This document shows positions 1-9,421 of a stretch of DNA of 64,000 nucleotides, piece after piece. The notes under the pieces are model-generated. The model made no database searches. It worked only from the letters and a program-made list of their open reading frames with translations, and was not told where the DNA came from. This DNA is from CAYWMD01 sp964458575 (lineage in GTDB: Bacteria > Verrucomicrobiota > Verrucomicrobiia > Limisphaerales > JADLHS01): contig CAYWMD010000017.1 of assembly GCA_964458575.1 (NCBI GenBank), positions 1-64,000 of the forward strand, given 5' to 3'. Every line of letters starts with the position of its first letter. The first letter of the stretch is position 1. Both the position numbers and the translations under genes were made by a program.

Positions 1-1
1 G

Positions 2-736
2 ATTCTCGTCAACTTTCGCGCGAAACCGGACGTGATCGCGCAACTGTTGCCGGCGCCGTTTCAACCTAAACTCGTCCGCGGTTGCGGCATGGCCGGGATA
101 TGTCTGATCCGTTTGGAGGACATGCGTCCCGCCTGGTTGCCGCGCCGTTTTGGTGTGGCGTCAGAAAACGCCGCCCACCGCATCGCTGTGGAATGGAGCG
201 AGAACGGTCACAGGCGCGAAGGCGTTTTCATCCCGCGGCGCGATACCAATTCGCTGATCAACCGGCTTGCCGGCGGAAGGCTCTTCCCCGGCGTGCATCA
301 CGCCGCGAAGTTTGATTGCGTACAGAATGGTGACCGTTACCAAGTGGAATTGCACAGCCGGGATGGCGAGACGCGGGTGAAGGTGGTCGCTCGGTTGGCG
401 GATAACTTGCCGACCGGTTCGGTTTTCGCGTCGCTGGACGAAGCCAGCACATTCTTTCGGGCTGGCGGTTGTGGATGGTCGCCGTCGAATAACTGTGCGC
501 TCGAGGGCGTGGAACTCCTGACGGAGAGTTGGAAGATGCACGCGCTCGCGGTTGAACACATCGAATCCAGCTTCTTTAACGACGCGCGCCGATTTCCGCC
601 GGGATCGCTCGAGTTCGATTGCGCGCTGCTCATGAAGGGCATCGCGCACGAATGGCGGGCGCTGGGCCGTTTCGGCGAACGCGCTTCCATTTCGGCGCAC
701 CATCACCGGCCCATTCCCTTTCTTGAAATGCCATGA
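2..736 (+). CDS. DUF2071-like protein, 5' end outside the window
   Basis: The frame is open from base 2, reading ILVNFRAKPDVIAQLLPAPF, so the gene starts upstream and the GTG at 32 is probably internal. At least 244 residues are visible. The N-terminal L-V-N-F-R-x-x-P-D-V pattern, the 'GMAGICLIRLEDMRP' stretch and 'SENAAHRIAVEW' resemble the acetoacetate-decarboxylase-like DUF2071 superfamily, whose biochemical role is unknown. No signal peptide or membrane segment can be seen in the visible part. The stop codon overlaps the ATG of the next gene by 4 bases (ATGA), so translation is probably coupled. Another DUF2071 protein lies two genes on, which suggests that the three genes work together. 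Family assignment is from memory of the motif pattern. Confidence 0.7.
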   Translation: MLVNFRAKPDVIAQLLPAPFQPKLVRGCGMAGICLIRLEDMRPAWLPRRFGVASENAAHRIAVEWSENGHRREGVFIPRRDTNSLINRLAGGRLFPGVHHAAKFDCVQNGDRYQVELHSRDGETRVKVVARLADNLPTGSVFASLDEASTFFRAGGCGWSPSNNCALEGVELLTESWKMHALAVEHIESSFFNDARRFPPGSLEFDCALLMKGIAHEWRALGRFGERASISAHHHRPIPFLEMP

Positions 737-1716
737 ATGTCAAACGATTGATTCTGGCGGGTGGCGCGGGCTTTCTGGGCAGCGTACTCGCAAAACACTT
801 TCGTGGCCTTGGCTGGCAGGTGGTCGTGCTCACGCGCTCACCCAAACCCCGAACCGACGGCGTGAAGGAAGTTGCGTGGGATGCGCGGACGGTCGGTGAT
901 TGGGCGGGTGAATTGGACGGCGCGGATGTGGTCGTCAACCTCACCGGGCGCTCGGTGGATTGCCGTTACAACGAAAAGAACCGGCGAGTCATCATCGCGT
1001 CGCGGGTGGACTCGACGCGCGTGGTGGGCGAGGTGATCGCACGCGTCGCCAAACCGCCTCGCGTCTGGCTCAATGCCAGTTCGGCCACGCTGTATCGGCA
1101 CACGTTCGACACACCGATGGACGAGCACGGCGCGACCGGGGCGACGCCGGAAGCGAAGGATGAGTTCTCCATCGCGGTCATTCGGCAATGGGAGCGTGCG
1201 TTCGAGGAGGCAACCACACCGAATACCCGCAAAGTGGCGTTGCGGGGCGCGATGGTGCTGGGCAATTACCGGAACAGTGTATTTCCCGTGTTGCGACGAC
1301 TGACCCGATTCGGTTTGGGCGGGCGGATGGGCAGCGGGCGGCAGTTTGTGTCATGGATTCACGAGTTGGATTTCTGTCGGGTGATTGAATGGCTCATTGA
1401 ATACGAGAACCTTTCCGGGCCGGTCAACGTGTGCGCACCGAATCCGCTGCCAAACGCGAAGATGATGAAATTGTTCCGCGAGGTATGCGGTGTGCCCTTC
1501 GGTTTGCCGGCAGCGGAGTGGCTGCTGGAAATCGGCGCGTTCTTTCTGCGCACAGAGACGGAACTGATCATCAAGAGCCGGCGGGTGATCCCGGGCAGAC
1601 TCACGGCGTCCGGGTTTTCCTTCAAATTCCCCGCGATGCGAGAAGCTTTGAAGGATTTGGCAGGTCCACCGCAAAATCAGAATGCCGCTCACCCACCAAG
1701 TCCAGACGCCCAGTGA
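733..1716 (+). CDS. TIGR01777-family NAD(P)-binding epimerase/oxidoreductase
   Basis: A 327-residue member of the extended short-chain dehydrogenase superfamily. The N-terminus LILAGGAGFLGSVLAKHF is a Rossmann nucleotide-binding loop (GGAGFLG), followed by 'DVVVNLTGRSVDCRY' and 'LNASSATLYRH', as in YfcH/SDR39U1-like proteins. The C-terminal part (about residues 250-310) fits the DUF1731 cap found in this family. It is cytoplasmic and its substrate is unknown. It is sandwiched between two DUF2071-type genes and overlaps both (4 bases upstream, 35 bases downstream with the start chosen there), so the three form an operon. In other bacteria TIGR01777 proteins often occur beside DUF2071-like genes; that association is recalled, not computed. 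The family is clear, the function is not. Confidence 0.88.
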   Translation: MNVKRLILAGGAGFLGSVLAKHFRGLGWQVVVLTRSPKPRTDGVKEVAWDARTVGDWAGELDGADVVVNLTGRSVDCRYNEKNRRVIIASRVDSTRVVGEVIARVAKPPRVWLNASSATLYRHTFDTPMDEHGATGATPEAKDEFSIAVIRQWERAFEEATTPNTRKVALRGAMVLGNYRNSVFPVLRRLTRFGLGGRMGSGRQFVSWIHELDFCRVIEWLIEYENLSGPVNVCAPNPLPNAKMMKLFREVCGVPFGLPAAEWLLEIGAFFLRTETELIIKSRRVIPGRLTASGFSFKFPAMREALKDLAGPPQNQNAAHPPSPDAQ

Positions 1717-2464
1717 AGCGGGGCGGCGGCGCATGTTGTCGCGTCGTGGCGAACCGTTATTCCTCGCGGATTGGATGCGGGTGTTGATGATTCACTTTGA
1801 AGTGGATCCGAATGCGTTGCAGCGGGACGTGCCGTTTCAATTGGACCTGCGGGCCGGGCGGGCGTTTGTCAGCCTGGTGGCATTCACGATGGAAAACATG
1901 CGGCCGCGCTTCGGTGGTTGCTTGGCGGCGTGGTTGTTGCGACCGATCGCAACGCACGAGTTTTTAAACGTCCGCACTTACGTCCGGCACGGAGATGAAC
2001 CAGGCATTCACTTCCTCGCCGAGTGGCTGCCGAGTCCGTTGGCCGTTTGGTTTGGCCCAAAGTCCTTCGGCTTGCCTTATCGTTACGGTCGCATCGCGTA
2101 TCAGCACGATTGCCGGAAGGGCAGTTGGCAAGGTCGGGTCAGCGATGTGAAAGTCCGGAAATCGTTCGAGTATCGCGCCAGCTGGGCTGGACTCGACGCC
2201 AAACCGGATTATGCGCTCTGCGAGCCGGGTTCGCTCGATGAGTGGCTGATGGAACGATACACGGCCTTCAACAGCGCGCGCGGCCACAGACAATTCTTCC
2301 GCATCTGGCATCCGCCCTGGCCGCAATGCCGCGCGAACGTGGACATTCGGGACGACAGTCTGGTCGTCTCCAACTGGCAGTGGTTTCGGGATGCCCAATT
2401 GGTGGGCGGCAACGCCGCACCGGGATTCCGCGACGTTTGGATGGGGCGTCCACATCGCGCATGA
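1682..2464 (+). CDS. DUF2071 (YqjF-like) protein
   Basis: A 260-residue protein with the typical DUF2071 layout: 'RGEPLFLADWMRVLMIHFEV' near the N-terminus, 'GRAFVSLVAFTMENMRPRF', 'FLNVRTYVRH', then 'FGLPYRYGRIAY'. The start at 1682 overlaps the previous gene by 35 bases. An internal ATG at 1733 is an alternative, but the segment EAGRRRM before it looks conserved in relatives, so the longer form is preferred. It is the last gene of the three-gene operon. Function is unknown; the fold is related to acetoacetate decarboxylase, but no enzyme activity can be assigned. Confidence 0.85.
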   Translation: MPLTHQVQTPSEAGRRRMLSRRGEPLFLADWMRVLMIHFEVDPNALQRDVPFQLDLRAGRAFVSLVAFTMENMRPRFGGCLAAWLLRPIATHEFLNVRTYVRHGDEPGIHFLAEWLPSPLAVWFGPKSFGLPYRYGRIAYQHDCRKGSWQGRVSDVKVRKSFEYRASWAGLDAKPDYALCEPGSLDEWLMERYTAFNSARGHRQFFRIWHPPWPQCRANVDIRDDSLVVSNWQWFRDAQLVGGNAAPGFRDVWMGRPHRA

Positions 2465-2531
2465 AGGCGCTTCACCGCGCTGCCAACTTCGCCTTTGATT
2501 GCTATTTAACTGCGGGCAGAAAGCGGAGCGA

Positions 2532-5243
2532 TCAACCCTTCGCCAGCAACTGCCTCAACACATACGGCAGGATGCCGCCGTGCTGGTAGTAATCAATCTC
2601 GATGGGCGTGTCGATCCGGCAGCGCACCGGCACATCCTGCTTGGCGCCGTCTGCGCGCGTGATGCGCAGGGTCAGGTCCTGCTGGGGTTTGATCGAGGCG
2701 TCGAGTCCGACGATGTCGTAGGACTCCGAGCCGTCCAGCTTCAGAGTTTGCGCGGTCGTCCCTTCCTTGAATTGCAAGGGCAGAACGCCCATGCCGACGA
2801 GGTTGCTGCGATGAATGCGTTCGAAGCTCTGCGCGACGACGACTTTCACTCCGAGCAGGTTCGTGCCTTTCGCGGCCCAGTCGCGGCTGGAGCCGGTGCC
2901 GTATTCCTGGCCGGCAATAACGATGAGTGGCGTGCCTTGCTTCTGGTAAGCGACAGCGGCGTCGTAGATGGACGTTTCCTGGCCATCGGGCCCGAGCGTG
3001 TTGCCACCCTCTTTGCCGCCGAGCATGAGGTTTTTGATGCGGACATTGGCGAACGTGCCGCGCGTCATGATGCGGTCATTGCCGCGACGCGAGCCGTAGC
3101 TGTTGAAGTCCGCTGGCTCAACGCCATTTTCGATCAAATACTTTCCGGCGGGCGAAGTCTTCTTAATCGAGCCGGCGGGGGAGATGTGATCGGTCGTCAC
3201 GCTGTCGCCAAAGACGCCCAGCGCCCGCGCCCCGGAGATGGGTTTGATGCTGCCCGGCGTCAGGGAGAAGTTCTCGAAGAACGGCGGCTCCTGGATGTAA
3301 GTGGACTGGCGATCCCAGTCGTAAATATTGCCGACGCTCGATGGAATGTCGTTCCACTTCGGATTTTGCGCGGCGAAATCCTTGTAGAGCTTGCGAAACA
3401 CTTCCGGCTTCAGCGCCGATTGCATGGCATCACGGACTTCCTGGAGCGTCGGCCAGATGTCGGCGAGAAACACCGGATTCCCTTCCTTGTCGCTGCCGAG
3501 CGGCTCGCAACTCAGGTCAATGTCCACGCGGCCCGCCAGCGCAAACGCGACCACGAGCGGCGGTGACATCAGGAAATTGGCCTTTATGCTCTGATGCACG
3601 CGCGCCTCAAAATTCCGGTTGCCGGACAGCACACTGGCGGCGACCAGATCATTCTTCACCACGGCGTCTTCGATGTTCGCATCGAGGGGGCCGGAATTGC
3701 CAATGCAAGTGGTGCAGCCGTAGCCGACCAGGTTGAACCGGAGTTTGTTGAGATACTTTTGCAGGCTGGTCTTCTTGAGGTAATCGCTGACCACGCGCGA
3801 GCCGGGCGCCAACGACGCCTTCACCGCCGGATTCACGGCGAGACCTTTCTCCACCGCCTTTTTCGCCAGCAGGCCGGCGGCGAGCATCACGCTCGGATTG
3901 GACGTGTTGGTGCAACTCGTGATCGCCGCGATCAGGACGGAGCCCGTGCCGACCTTCGCCTTCTTTTTGGCCGTGGTTTCAACCTTGACGGACTTGGTGG
4001 CGTCCTGCCGCGTCTTGCCGAAGCCATTTTCCGTCACCGGTCGTTGCAGCGCGCCAAAGAATTCGCGGCGCAGATTCGGCAGTTCGATGCGATCCTGCGG
4101 GCGTTTCGGACCGGCGACGCTGGGCTTCACGGTCGCGAGATCGAGTTCGACAACTTGGGAATAATCAATCTGGCCGGCTTGCGGAATGCCCCACAGTCCC
4201 TGCGCCTTGTAGAAATTCTCGTAGAGCTTGCAATGCGCGTCGCTACGACCCGTGGCGCGGAGATAATTCACGCACTCCTCGTCAATTGGGAAGAACCCCA
4301 TCGTGGCGCCGTATTCCGGGGCCATGTTCGCGATGGTTGCCCGGTCCACCACGGGCAAGGCTGCCGCGCCCGGACCGAAGAACTCGACAAACTTTCCGAC
4401 GACCTTCGTCTTGCGAAGGAGTTGAGTGACCGTCAGGGCCAGGTCGGTGGCGGTGACGCCCTCGCGCAACGCGCCCGTGAGATGAACTCCCACCACATCG
4501 GGGGTTAGAAAATAAACCGGCTGACCCAGCATGCCCGCTTCGGCCTCGATGCCGCCCACGCCCCAGCCGACGATGCCCAGACCATTGATCATGGTCGTGT
4601 GCGAATCCGTGCCGACGAGCGTGTCCGGATAGTAAACGCCATTGGCTTCGAGGACGCCTTTCGCAAGGTATTCAAGGTTCACCTGATGCACGATGCCGAT
4701 GCCGGGCGGGACGACCTTGAAGGTGTCGAACGCCTGCATACCCCACTTGAGAAACTGGTAGCGTTCGCGGTTGCGCGAAAATTCCAGTTCGAGGTTTTGC
4801 AGCAGCGCGTCGGGTGTGCCGGACACGTCCACCTGCACGGAATGATCCACCACGAGATCCACCGGCACGAGCGGTTCGATGATTTTCGGATTTTTGTCGA
4901 GCCGGGCCACGGCGGAACGCATCGCGGCCAAATCCACCAAGAGCGGCACGCCGGTGAAGTCCTGCAAAACAATGCGCGCGACGACAAACGGGATTTCCTC
5001 CGTGCGCGTTTCCGTGGGCTTCCAATTCGCCAGCGCACGGACTGCGGCTTCGCTCACGCGTTTGCCGTCGCAATTGCGCAGGACGGATTCGAGCACCAGG
5101 CGGATGGAAACCGGCAGTTTTGCAATCGGCCCCAGGCCAGCCTGCTCCAGTGCCGGCAGGGAATGGAATTTGCCCGCTTTGCCGTTGCCCAGGTCAAAGC
5201 TTTTGAGCGATTGTGATTCGAACGGATTTTGTGTGCTGCTCAT
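2532..5243 (-). CDS. acnA: Aconitate hydratase A
   Basis: Isomerises citrate to isocitrate through cis-aconitate in the TCA cycle, in the cytoplasm, using a [4Fe-4S] cluster. The protein is 903 residues from the ATG at 5243, the normal length for AcnA/IRP-type aconitases. The three cluster cysteines are visible in 'AITSCTNTSNPS' and 'GYGCTTCIGNSG'. Other hallmarks are 'GTDSHTTMINGLGIVGWGVGG', 'GDSVTTDHISPAGSI' and 'GQEYGTGSSRDWAAKG'. A longer in-frame start at 5261 would add MQAGIF and is less likely because relatives begin near MSSTQNPF. The gene is monocistronic, with 153 bases before the next upstream gene. Between the two lysine-rich stretches around residues 385-425 there is a low-complexity linker (KKKAK). 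Confidence 0.97.
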   Translation of the reverse strand: MSSTQNPFESQSLKSFDLGNGKAGKFHSLPALEQAGLGPIAKLPVSIRLVLESVLRNCDGKRVSEAAVRALANWKPTETRTEEIPFVVARIVLQDFTGVPLLVDLAAMRSAVARLDKNPKIIEPLVPVDLVVDHSVQVDVSGTPDALLQNLELEFSRNRERYQFLKWGMQAFDTFKVVPPGIGIVHQVNLEYLAKGVLEANGVYYPDTLVGTDSHTTMINGLGIVGWGVGGIEAEAGMLGQPVYFLTPDVVGVHLTGALREGVTATDLALTVTQLLRKTKVVGKFVEFFGPGAAALPVVDRATIANMAPEYGATMGFFPIDEECVNYLRATGRSDAHCKLYENFYKAQGLWGIPQAGQIDYSQVVELDLATVKPSVAGPKRPQDRIELPNLRREFFGALQRPVTENGFGKTRQDATKSVKVETTAKKKAKVGTGSVLIAAITSCTNTSNPSVMLAAGLLAKKAVEKGLAVNPAVKASLAPGSRVVSDYLKKTSLQKYLNKLRFNLVGYGCTTCIGNSGPLDANIEDAVVKNDLVAASVLSGNRNFEARVHQSIKANFLMSPPLVVAFALAGRVDIDLSCEPLGSDKEGNPVFLADIWPTLQEVRDAMQSALKPEVFRKLYKDFAAQNPKWNDIPSSVGNIYDWDRQSTYIQEPPFFENFSLTPGSIKPISGARALGVFGDSVTTDHISPAGSIKKTSPAGKYLIENGVEPADFNSYGSRRGNDRIMTRGTFANVRIKNLMLGGKEGGNTLGPDGQETSIYDAAVAYQKQGTPLIVIAGQEYGTGSSRDWAAKGTNLLGVKVVVAQSFERIHRSNLVGMGVLPLQFKEGTTAQTLKLDGSESYDIVGLDASIKPQQDLTLRITRADGAKQDVPVRCRIDTPIEIDYYQHGGILPYVLRQLLAKG

Positions 5244-5396
5244 AAAAATGCCGGCCTGCATTGGCCCGGCGGGGGAAAACAGTGAAGATGGAACGCCCGG
5301 GCGTCAAGTATTGCGAAGCCTCGCCGTCCGGTATTCAGTCCGGGTTAGCGAAACCGCGTGAACCCGCGGTTCAAGGACGCATCTCCGTTGTCCGGA

Positions 5397-6812
5397 TCAG
5401 CCCAGCTTCCAGGGCTTCCGATAGGGGCGCGTCATCAACTTGCTCGCTTCCGGGTCGCCGACGATGACTTCCTGCTTTGCATCCCAGGTGATTTTACGCC
5501 CGACCAGCAGGGAGATCAGTCCCAGATGTCCCGGAAGCGCCGAGTGATGGGCCACTTCGACGGGGGTGATGGTGGGTTTGCGCGACTTCACACAGTCGAG
5601 GAAGTTCCGATAGTGGTTGTCCGACTGGTAGAGTTTGAGCTTGCGCAAATTCTCGGGCAGGCGGCGGGCATCGGCCCAGTCCGGGTTGGAAGATTCAAAC
5701 GCGTTGCCGCGATTGACCCACACCCAGCCATCCGTGCCAATCCATTTGGTGCCGCCCTTGATGTCGTTCTTGTAGCCGCCGGCGAGGATGAACTCGATGT
5801 CGTCCGGGTACTTCGCGGTGAGGAAATACTTTGTGCAAGTGTTCCAAAGGGCGTTGGCCGGGGGAAATTCGCCGCGCCCGCCGATTTCGAGGGGGCCAAT
5901 CGTGTCGTCGTTGCCCAATCCCCAGTGCGCGATGTCGCAATGGTGGCCGATCCAGTCCAGCAACTGGCCGCCGCCCGTGTTGTAATTCCAGCGCCAGTTG
6001 AGATGTGACCGTGCTCGGATGTACGGCTCCATCTTGGACGGACCAATCCACGTTTCGTAATCGAGTTCGGCCGGCGGGGTGCTCACCGCCGCGTCCCAGG
6101 CGGGCGTTCCGGGCACCACTTTGCTCAAATCGTTGGGTGCGCCGGGAATCGCCTTCAGTTTTTCCAGGAGTTCCGCGCCCGATTTGCCGAAATCGCTGTG
6201 GCCGCTGGGCAAACCCACTTCAACCCGTTTGATTTTTCCGATCAGGCCATTGCGGACGATCTCCGCGCCGTAGTGAAAATTCTTTTCCGAGCGCTGCCAC
6301 GAACCGGTCTGCCAGATGCGTTTGTTCTTTTGCACCGCCTTCACGATGGCCTGTTGCTCGGCAATGGTGCGCGCCAGGGGCTTCTCGCCGTAGATGTCCT
6401 TCTGGTTGTTCGCCGCTTCGACCGCGATCAATTCGTGCCAGTGGTCCGGCACGGCGAGCATGACGGCGTCAATGTCCTTGCGCGCCATCATTTCGCGATA
6501 GTCGTGGTAGGGTTTGCAGTCCTGATTCCCGTAATGCTCGTTGATCGTCTTGAGGGAATTGGCGAGATGATTCTTGTCAATGTTGCAGGACGCCACGACC
6601 CGGCAATCGTCAAACTTCATCAGGCCCTTGGTGTTGCCCGGCCCCATCATGCCCCAGCCCACCACACCCATCGTAATCCGGTTGGAGGGGGCGGTTTCAC
6701 CGCCGCGGCCCAGCGCGCTGGCGGGAATGATGGTCGGTGCGGCCACCGCCAGACCGGTGACGGCGAGAAAGTGACGGCGGCTGAAGTTCCTTTGGTGCGA
6801 AGCGTTTTTCAT
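5397..6812 (-). CDS. Tat-exported Gfo/Idh/MocA-family oxidoreductase
   Basis: A 471-residue NAD(P)-dependent oxidoreductase-type protein. The N-terminus 'NFSRRHFLAVTGLAVAAPT' is a twin-arginine signal, so it is exported folded with its cofactor. The Rossmann loop follows as 'MGVVGWGMMGPGNTKG', and the family's E-K-P motif is seen in 'YGEKPLARTIAEQQAI'. The C-terminal half ('LDYETWIGPSKMEPY', 'GGGQLLDWIGHHCDIAHWGL') matches the planctomycete/verrucomicrobial periplasmic subgroup, which is numerous in these phyla and mostly uncharacterised, presumably acting on sugars or sugar derivatives. It lies just downstream of a second member on the same strand (62 bases), so they are probably co-transcribed. 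Confidence 0.93.
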   Translation of the reverse strand: MKNASHQRNFSRRHFLAVTGLAVAAPTIIPASALGRGGETAPSNRITMGVVGWGMMGPGNTKGLMKFDDCRVVASCNIDKNHLANSLKTINEHYGNQDCKPYHDYREMMARKDIDAVMLAVPDHWHELIAVEAANNQKDIYGEKPLARTIAEQQAIVKAVQKNKRIWQTGSWQRSEKNFHYGAEIVRNGLIGKIKRVEVGLPSGHSDFGKSGAELLEKLKAIPGAPNDLSKVVPGTPAWDAAVSTPPAELDYETWIGPSKMEPYIRARSHLNWRWNYNTGGGQLLDWIGHHCDIAHWGLGNDDTIGPLEIGGRGEFPPANALWNTCTKYFLTAKYPDDIEFILAGGYKNDIKGGTKWIGTDGWVWVNRGNAFESSNPDWADARRLPENLRKLKLYQSDNHYRNFLDCVKSRKPTITPVEVAHHSALPGHLGLISLLVGRKITWDAKQEVIVGDPEASKLMTRPYRKPWKLG

Positions 6813-6874
6813 ACAAGGTTATCGGACGACTCAATGATGTTTGTGATTCAAGCGAAAGTGGGGGCGCAAGCAAA

Positions 6875-8281
6875 TCAAAATCCGCCGGCGTGCCAGCCGT
6901 TGCGATACTGGCGTTTCAGGAATTGGTTCGCTTCCGCATAATTCGTGACTTTCATTCGCCGGTGATTCCATTCCAGGGCCTTGCCGGGAACGCGGATCGC
7001 GACGGTACCGAGCAGGATGGCTTCGGTCATGGGCCCGGTCTGTTCAAAAAACGAGGCGGCCTTGGTCAATCCCAGGCAGGCATCTACAAACTGATGATAG
7101 TGATCCAGGGGTTCGAGCTTTGGACGCTCGTAATTCTCAAATTTCTTTTCCGGGAGCAGAATCGGCGCGCGCCCGTGCGCGTTGAGCAAGGCGCCTTCGG
7201 TGCCGATACACATCGAGGACTCCGGCGGATAATCCTCCACGGAATACAGCTCGCGGATTTCCTTCGGCGGATAATACTCGCCATCGAACCATTCGAGCGT
7301 GAGTTCCTTGTCTTGGATCAACTCGTTGCCCGGAAACGTCCAGGTGATGTGGTCGCCCTGCGGCCAGGTGTCGGCCCGGCGCGCCGGAGAGGTTTTCCAT
7401 GATTCCTGGACTTCGGCGACGCAGGTTAGTGCCGGTTTGAGGCCGAGTCCTTTCCAGACCGAATCGAAGATGTGACAGCCTATGTCGCCGGACCAACCGG
7501 TGCCGAAATCCAGCCAGGCGCGCCACTTCACGGGATGGTAAATGTCCGGCGCGAACGGGCGCTCCGGCGCGGTGCCCAACCACAAGTCCCATTTGAGACT
7601 GGACGGCGGTGGCTGACCGGTCGCCGGGCGGGGTCCTTTGAGGCGGTAGGTTTCCACGGCCCCGGGCCGGTTCGAGCAAAGATACGCATGTTTGATCTTG
7701 CCAATGGCGCCGGTTTTGAGCCAATGCGCGGTGGTGCGATCGCCGACGCCCGCGGCCACTTGCGTGCCGAGCTGGGTCACGACGCGCTTCTTGATCGAAG
7801 CCTCGGTGAGCTTGCGTACCTCGGCCACGTCGTGGCACATCGGTTTCTGGCAATAAACATGTTTCCGCTTTTGGATCGCCGTGTACGCAATGGCAAAGTG
7901 CATGTGGTCCGGCACCGCGAGATTGATCGAATCAATCTTGTCACCCTCTTTTTCCAGCAATTCCCGCCAGTCGGTGTAGCGTCGCGCGTCGGGTGCCATT
8001 TTCGCCGCCGCATCCAAATGGTTCGTGTCCACATCGCAGATCGCGGCAATCTGCACGCGCGGATGCCGCAAAAAGGTTTTCAAATCGTTCGCCCCCATCC
8101 CGCCGACGCCAATGGAAGCATGGCTCAGTTTTGAATTCGGTCCCGCGGCGCGCAGTCTGGATTGCAGAACAAACGGCGCAACCAGACCGGCCAGTGCGGT
8201 GGTCTGCAGGAAGCGGCGGCGGGGCAGGGGACGTGCGATGAAGCTAGCGACTTGAGAGGGTGTCAGCGGATTGGTCGTCAT
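6875..8281 (-). CDS. Tat-exported Gfo/Idh/MocA-family oxidoreductase with QKP motif
   Basis: A 468-residue paralogue of the neighbouring oxidoreductase. The start at 8281 (MTTNPLTPSQ) is preferred over an upstream in-frame ATG at 8320, because it puts the twin-arginine motif 'PRRRFLQTTALAGLVAPFVL' about 20 residues from the N-terminus. The nucleotide-binding loop is 'IGVGGMGANDLKTF' and a conserved segment reads 'INLAVPDHMHFAIAY'. The usual E-K-P dinucleotide-site motif is here Q-K-P ('YCQKPMCHDVAEV'), a Glu to Gln change seen in part of this periplasmic subgroup. The substrate is unknown. It is likely first in an operon with the downstream oxidoreductase. Confidence 0.92.
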   Translation of the reverse strand: MTTNPLTPSQVASFIARPLPRRRFLQTTALAGLVAPFVLQSRLRAAGPNSKLSHASIGVGGMGANDLKTFLRHPRVQIAAICDVDTNHLDAAAKMAPDARRYTDWRELLEKEGDKIDSINLAVPDHMHFAIAYTAIQKRKHVYCQKPMCHDVAEVRKLTEASIKKRVVTQLGTQVAAGVGDRTTAHWLKTGAIGKIKHAYLCSNRPGAVETYRLKGPRPATGQPPPSSLKWDLWLGTAPERPFAPDIYHPVKWRAWLDFGTGWSGDIGCHIFDSVWKGLGLKPALTCVAEVQESWKTSPARRADTWPQGDHITWTFPGNELIQDKELTLEWFDGEYYPPKEIRELYSVEDYPPESSMCIGTEGALLNAHGRAPILLPEKKFENYERPKLEPLDHYHQFVDACLGLTKAASFFEQTGPMTEAILLGTVAIRVPGKALEWNHRRMKVTNYAEANQFLKRQYRNGWHAGGF

Positions 8282-8342
8282 AGGCGAGCGGCAGCGTATC
8301 GGACACGTGGCGGAACTCAAGCGCGATTAAATCAGCCGCGCG

Positions 8343-9407
8343 TCATTTCTGCAAACGCCGGTCCAAAAACTCTTCAGCGGTCGCCCGCGCTTCCGGCGGA
8401 TAACGATGGCCGAGATGATGATTCAACCAGCCCAGGTTCTCCGGCGCGCCGAGCAGTTGGTAAACGGGCCGCACCGCTCCGATGAAGGACCAACTGCGGT
8501 CACCGTCCGCCGAATCTCCCGCCAGCAGCAAAAACGCCCGTGGCGCGACCAGCGCCAGGACCTGGTGGTTTTCCAGATGGAAGCGCGATTGGCGGATCCC
8601 CGGCCCGAAATACCAAATCGCGTCCCAGTTGCTGAACTTCAGTCCGATGCCGCCTTCGCTGGACACCACCGCCTTGATGCGTTCATCGAACGCGGCGGCA
8701 TACAGCGCTTGTTTGCCTCCGAGCGAATGGCCCAGGCAACCGATGCGCTTCCGGTCCACGCTCGGAAGCGATTGCAGGAAATCCACCGCGCGCATCGCGT
8801 CCCAGACCATGCGCGTCATGCCCGTCCAGTTGGTGTGCGCGCGCAAAACCCGCTGCGCGTTGCCCGCCCAGTTCTCGCCCTCGTTGAAAATGTAGTTGCG
8901 CGGACACAGCACGACATAGCCGCGCGTCACCAACTGAACGCCCTGCCACTTTTCCGGTTCGTATTCGGGATCGAGACCGGCGACGCCCAGGGCCTGGATC
9001 GGTGTGGTGGGATGAAAGACCACAATGGCCGGCCGCTTGCGCCGTGAAGGTTTCGGCGAAAGCAAATAACCATCCGTGAAAACGCCGTTCTCGATCTGAT
9101 ATCGCACATGCTGGCGTGTGAACCCGGGCAGGTCCTCCGTTTGCAGGGTTTCAGATTTCAGCGGTGCTCGTTCCGCCGGCAGTTCGCCGAGAAACGCCGA
9201 CCAATCCCGGCGAATCCTTTCGCGTTGTTTGTTCCAGGCGGATTTGGTTTTGATCCGGTCGCCCGCCTCATTGCGGAGCAGGGGAGACAATTGCGCCGTG
9301 TCGGCGGGGATTTTGTTGGGCGGCGTTTGCAGCGATGCGGGTTCCGCCACAGCCGGCAGGCAGAGGGTCAGGAGGATGCCAAGCGGGTTTGGGTTGGCGA
9401 ATCGCAT
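8343..9407 (-). CDS. Acetylxylan-esterase-like alpha/beta hydrolase, exported
   Basis: A 354-residue secreted esterase-type hydrolase. The start at 9407 (MRFANPNPLGILLTLCLPAVAEPA) gives a signal peptide; the longer open frame to 9605 overlaps the next gene and lacks one. The nucleophile elbow is G-H-S-L-G-G in 'RIGCLGHSLGGKQALYAAAF', and the final histidine lies in 'NHHLGHRYPPEA'. 'AIVVFHPTTPIQALGVAG' forms the oxyanion-side strand. Such proteins remove acyl groups from polysaccharides or act as dienelactone-hydrolase relatives. It stands 61 bases from the upstream oxidoreductase gene on the same strand, which fits a role in carbohydrate turnover. The substrate cannot be read from the sequence. 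Confidence 0.85.
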   Translation of the reverse strand: MRFANPNPLGILLTLCLPAVAEPASLQTPPNKIPADTAQLSPLLRNEAGDRIKTKSAWNKQRERIRRDWSAFLGELPAERAPLKSETLQTEDLPGFTRQHVRYQIENGVFTDGYLLSPKPSRRKRPAIVVFHPTTPIQALGVAGLDPEYEPEKWQGVQLVTRGYVVLCPRNYIFNEGENWAGNAQRVLRAHTNWTGMTRMVWDAMRAVDFLQSLPSVDRKRIGCLGHSLGGKQALYAAAFDERIKAVVSSEGGIGLKFSNWDAIWYFGPGIRQSRFHLENHQVLALVAPRAFLLLAGDSADGDRSWSFIGAVRPVYQLLGAPENLGWLNHHLGHRYPPEARATAEEFLDRRLQK

Positions 9408-9421
9408 CAAAGCACGCCCGG

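Noticed and set aside
2499..4508. Plus-strand open frames of 304-355 codons
   Set aside because: Antisense to aconitase, which is unmistakable on the minus strand.
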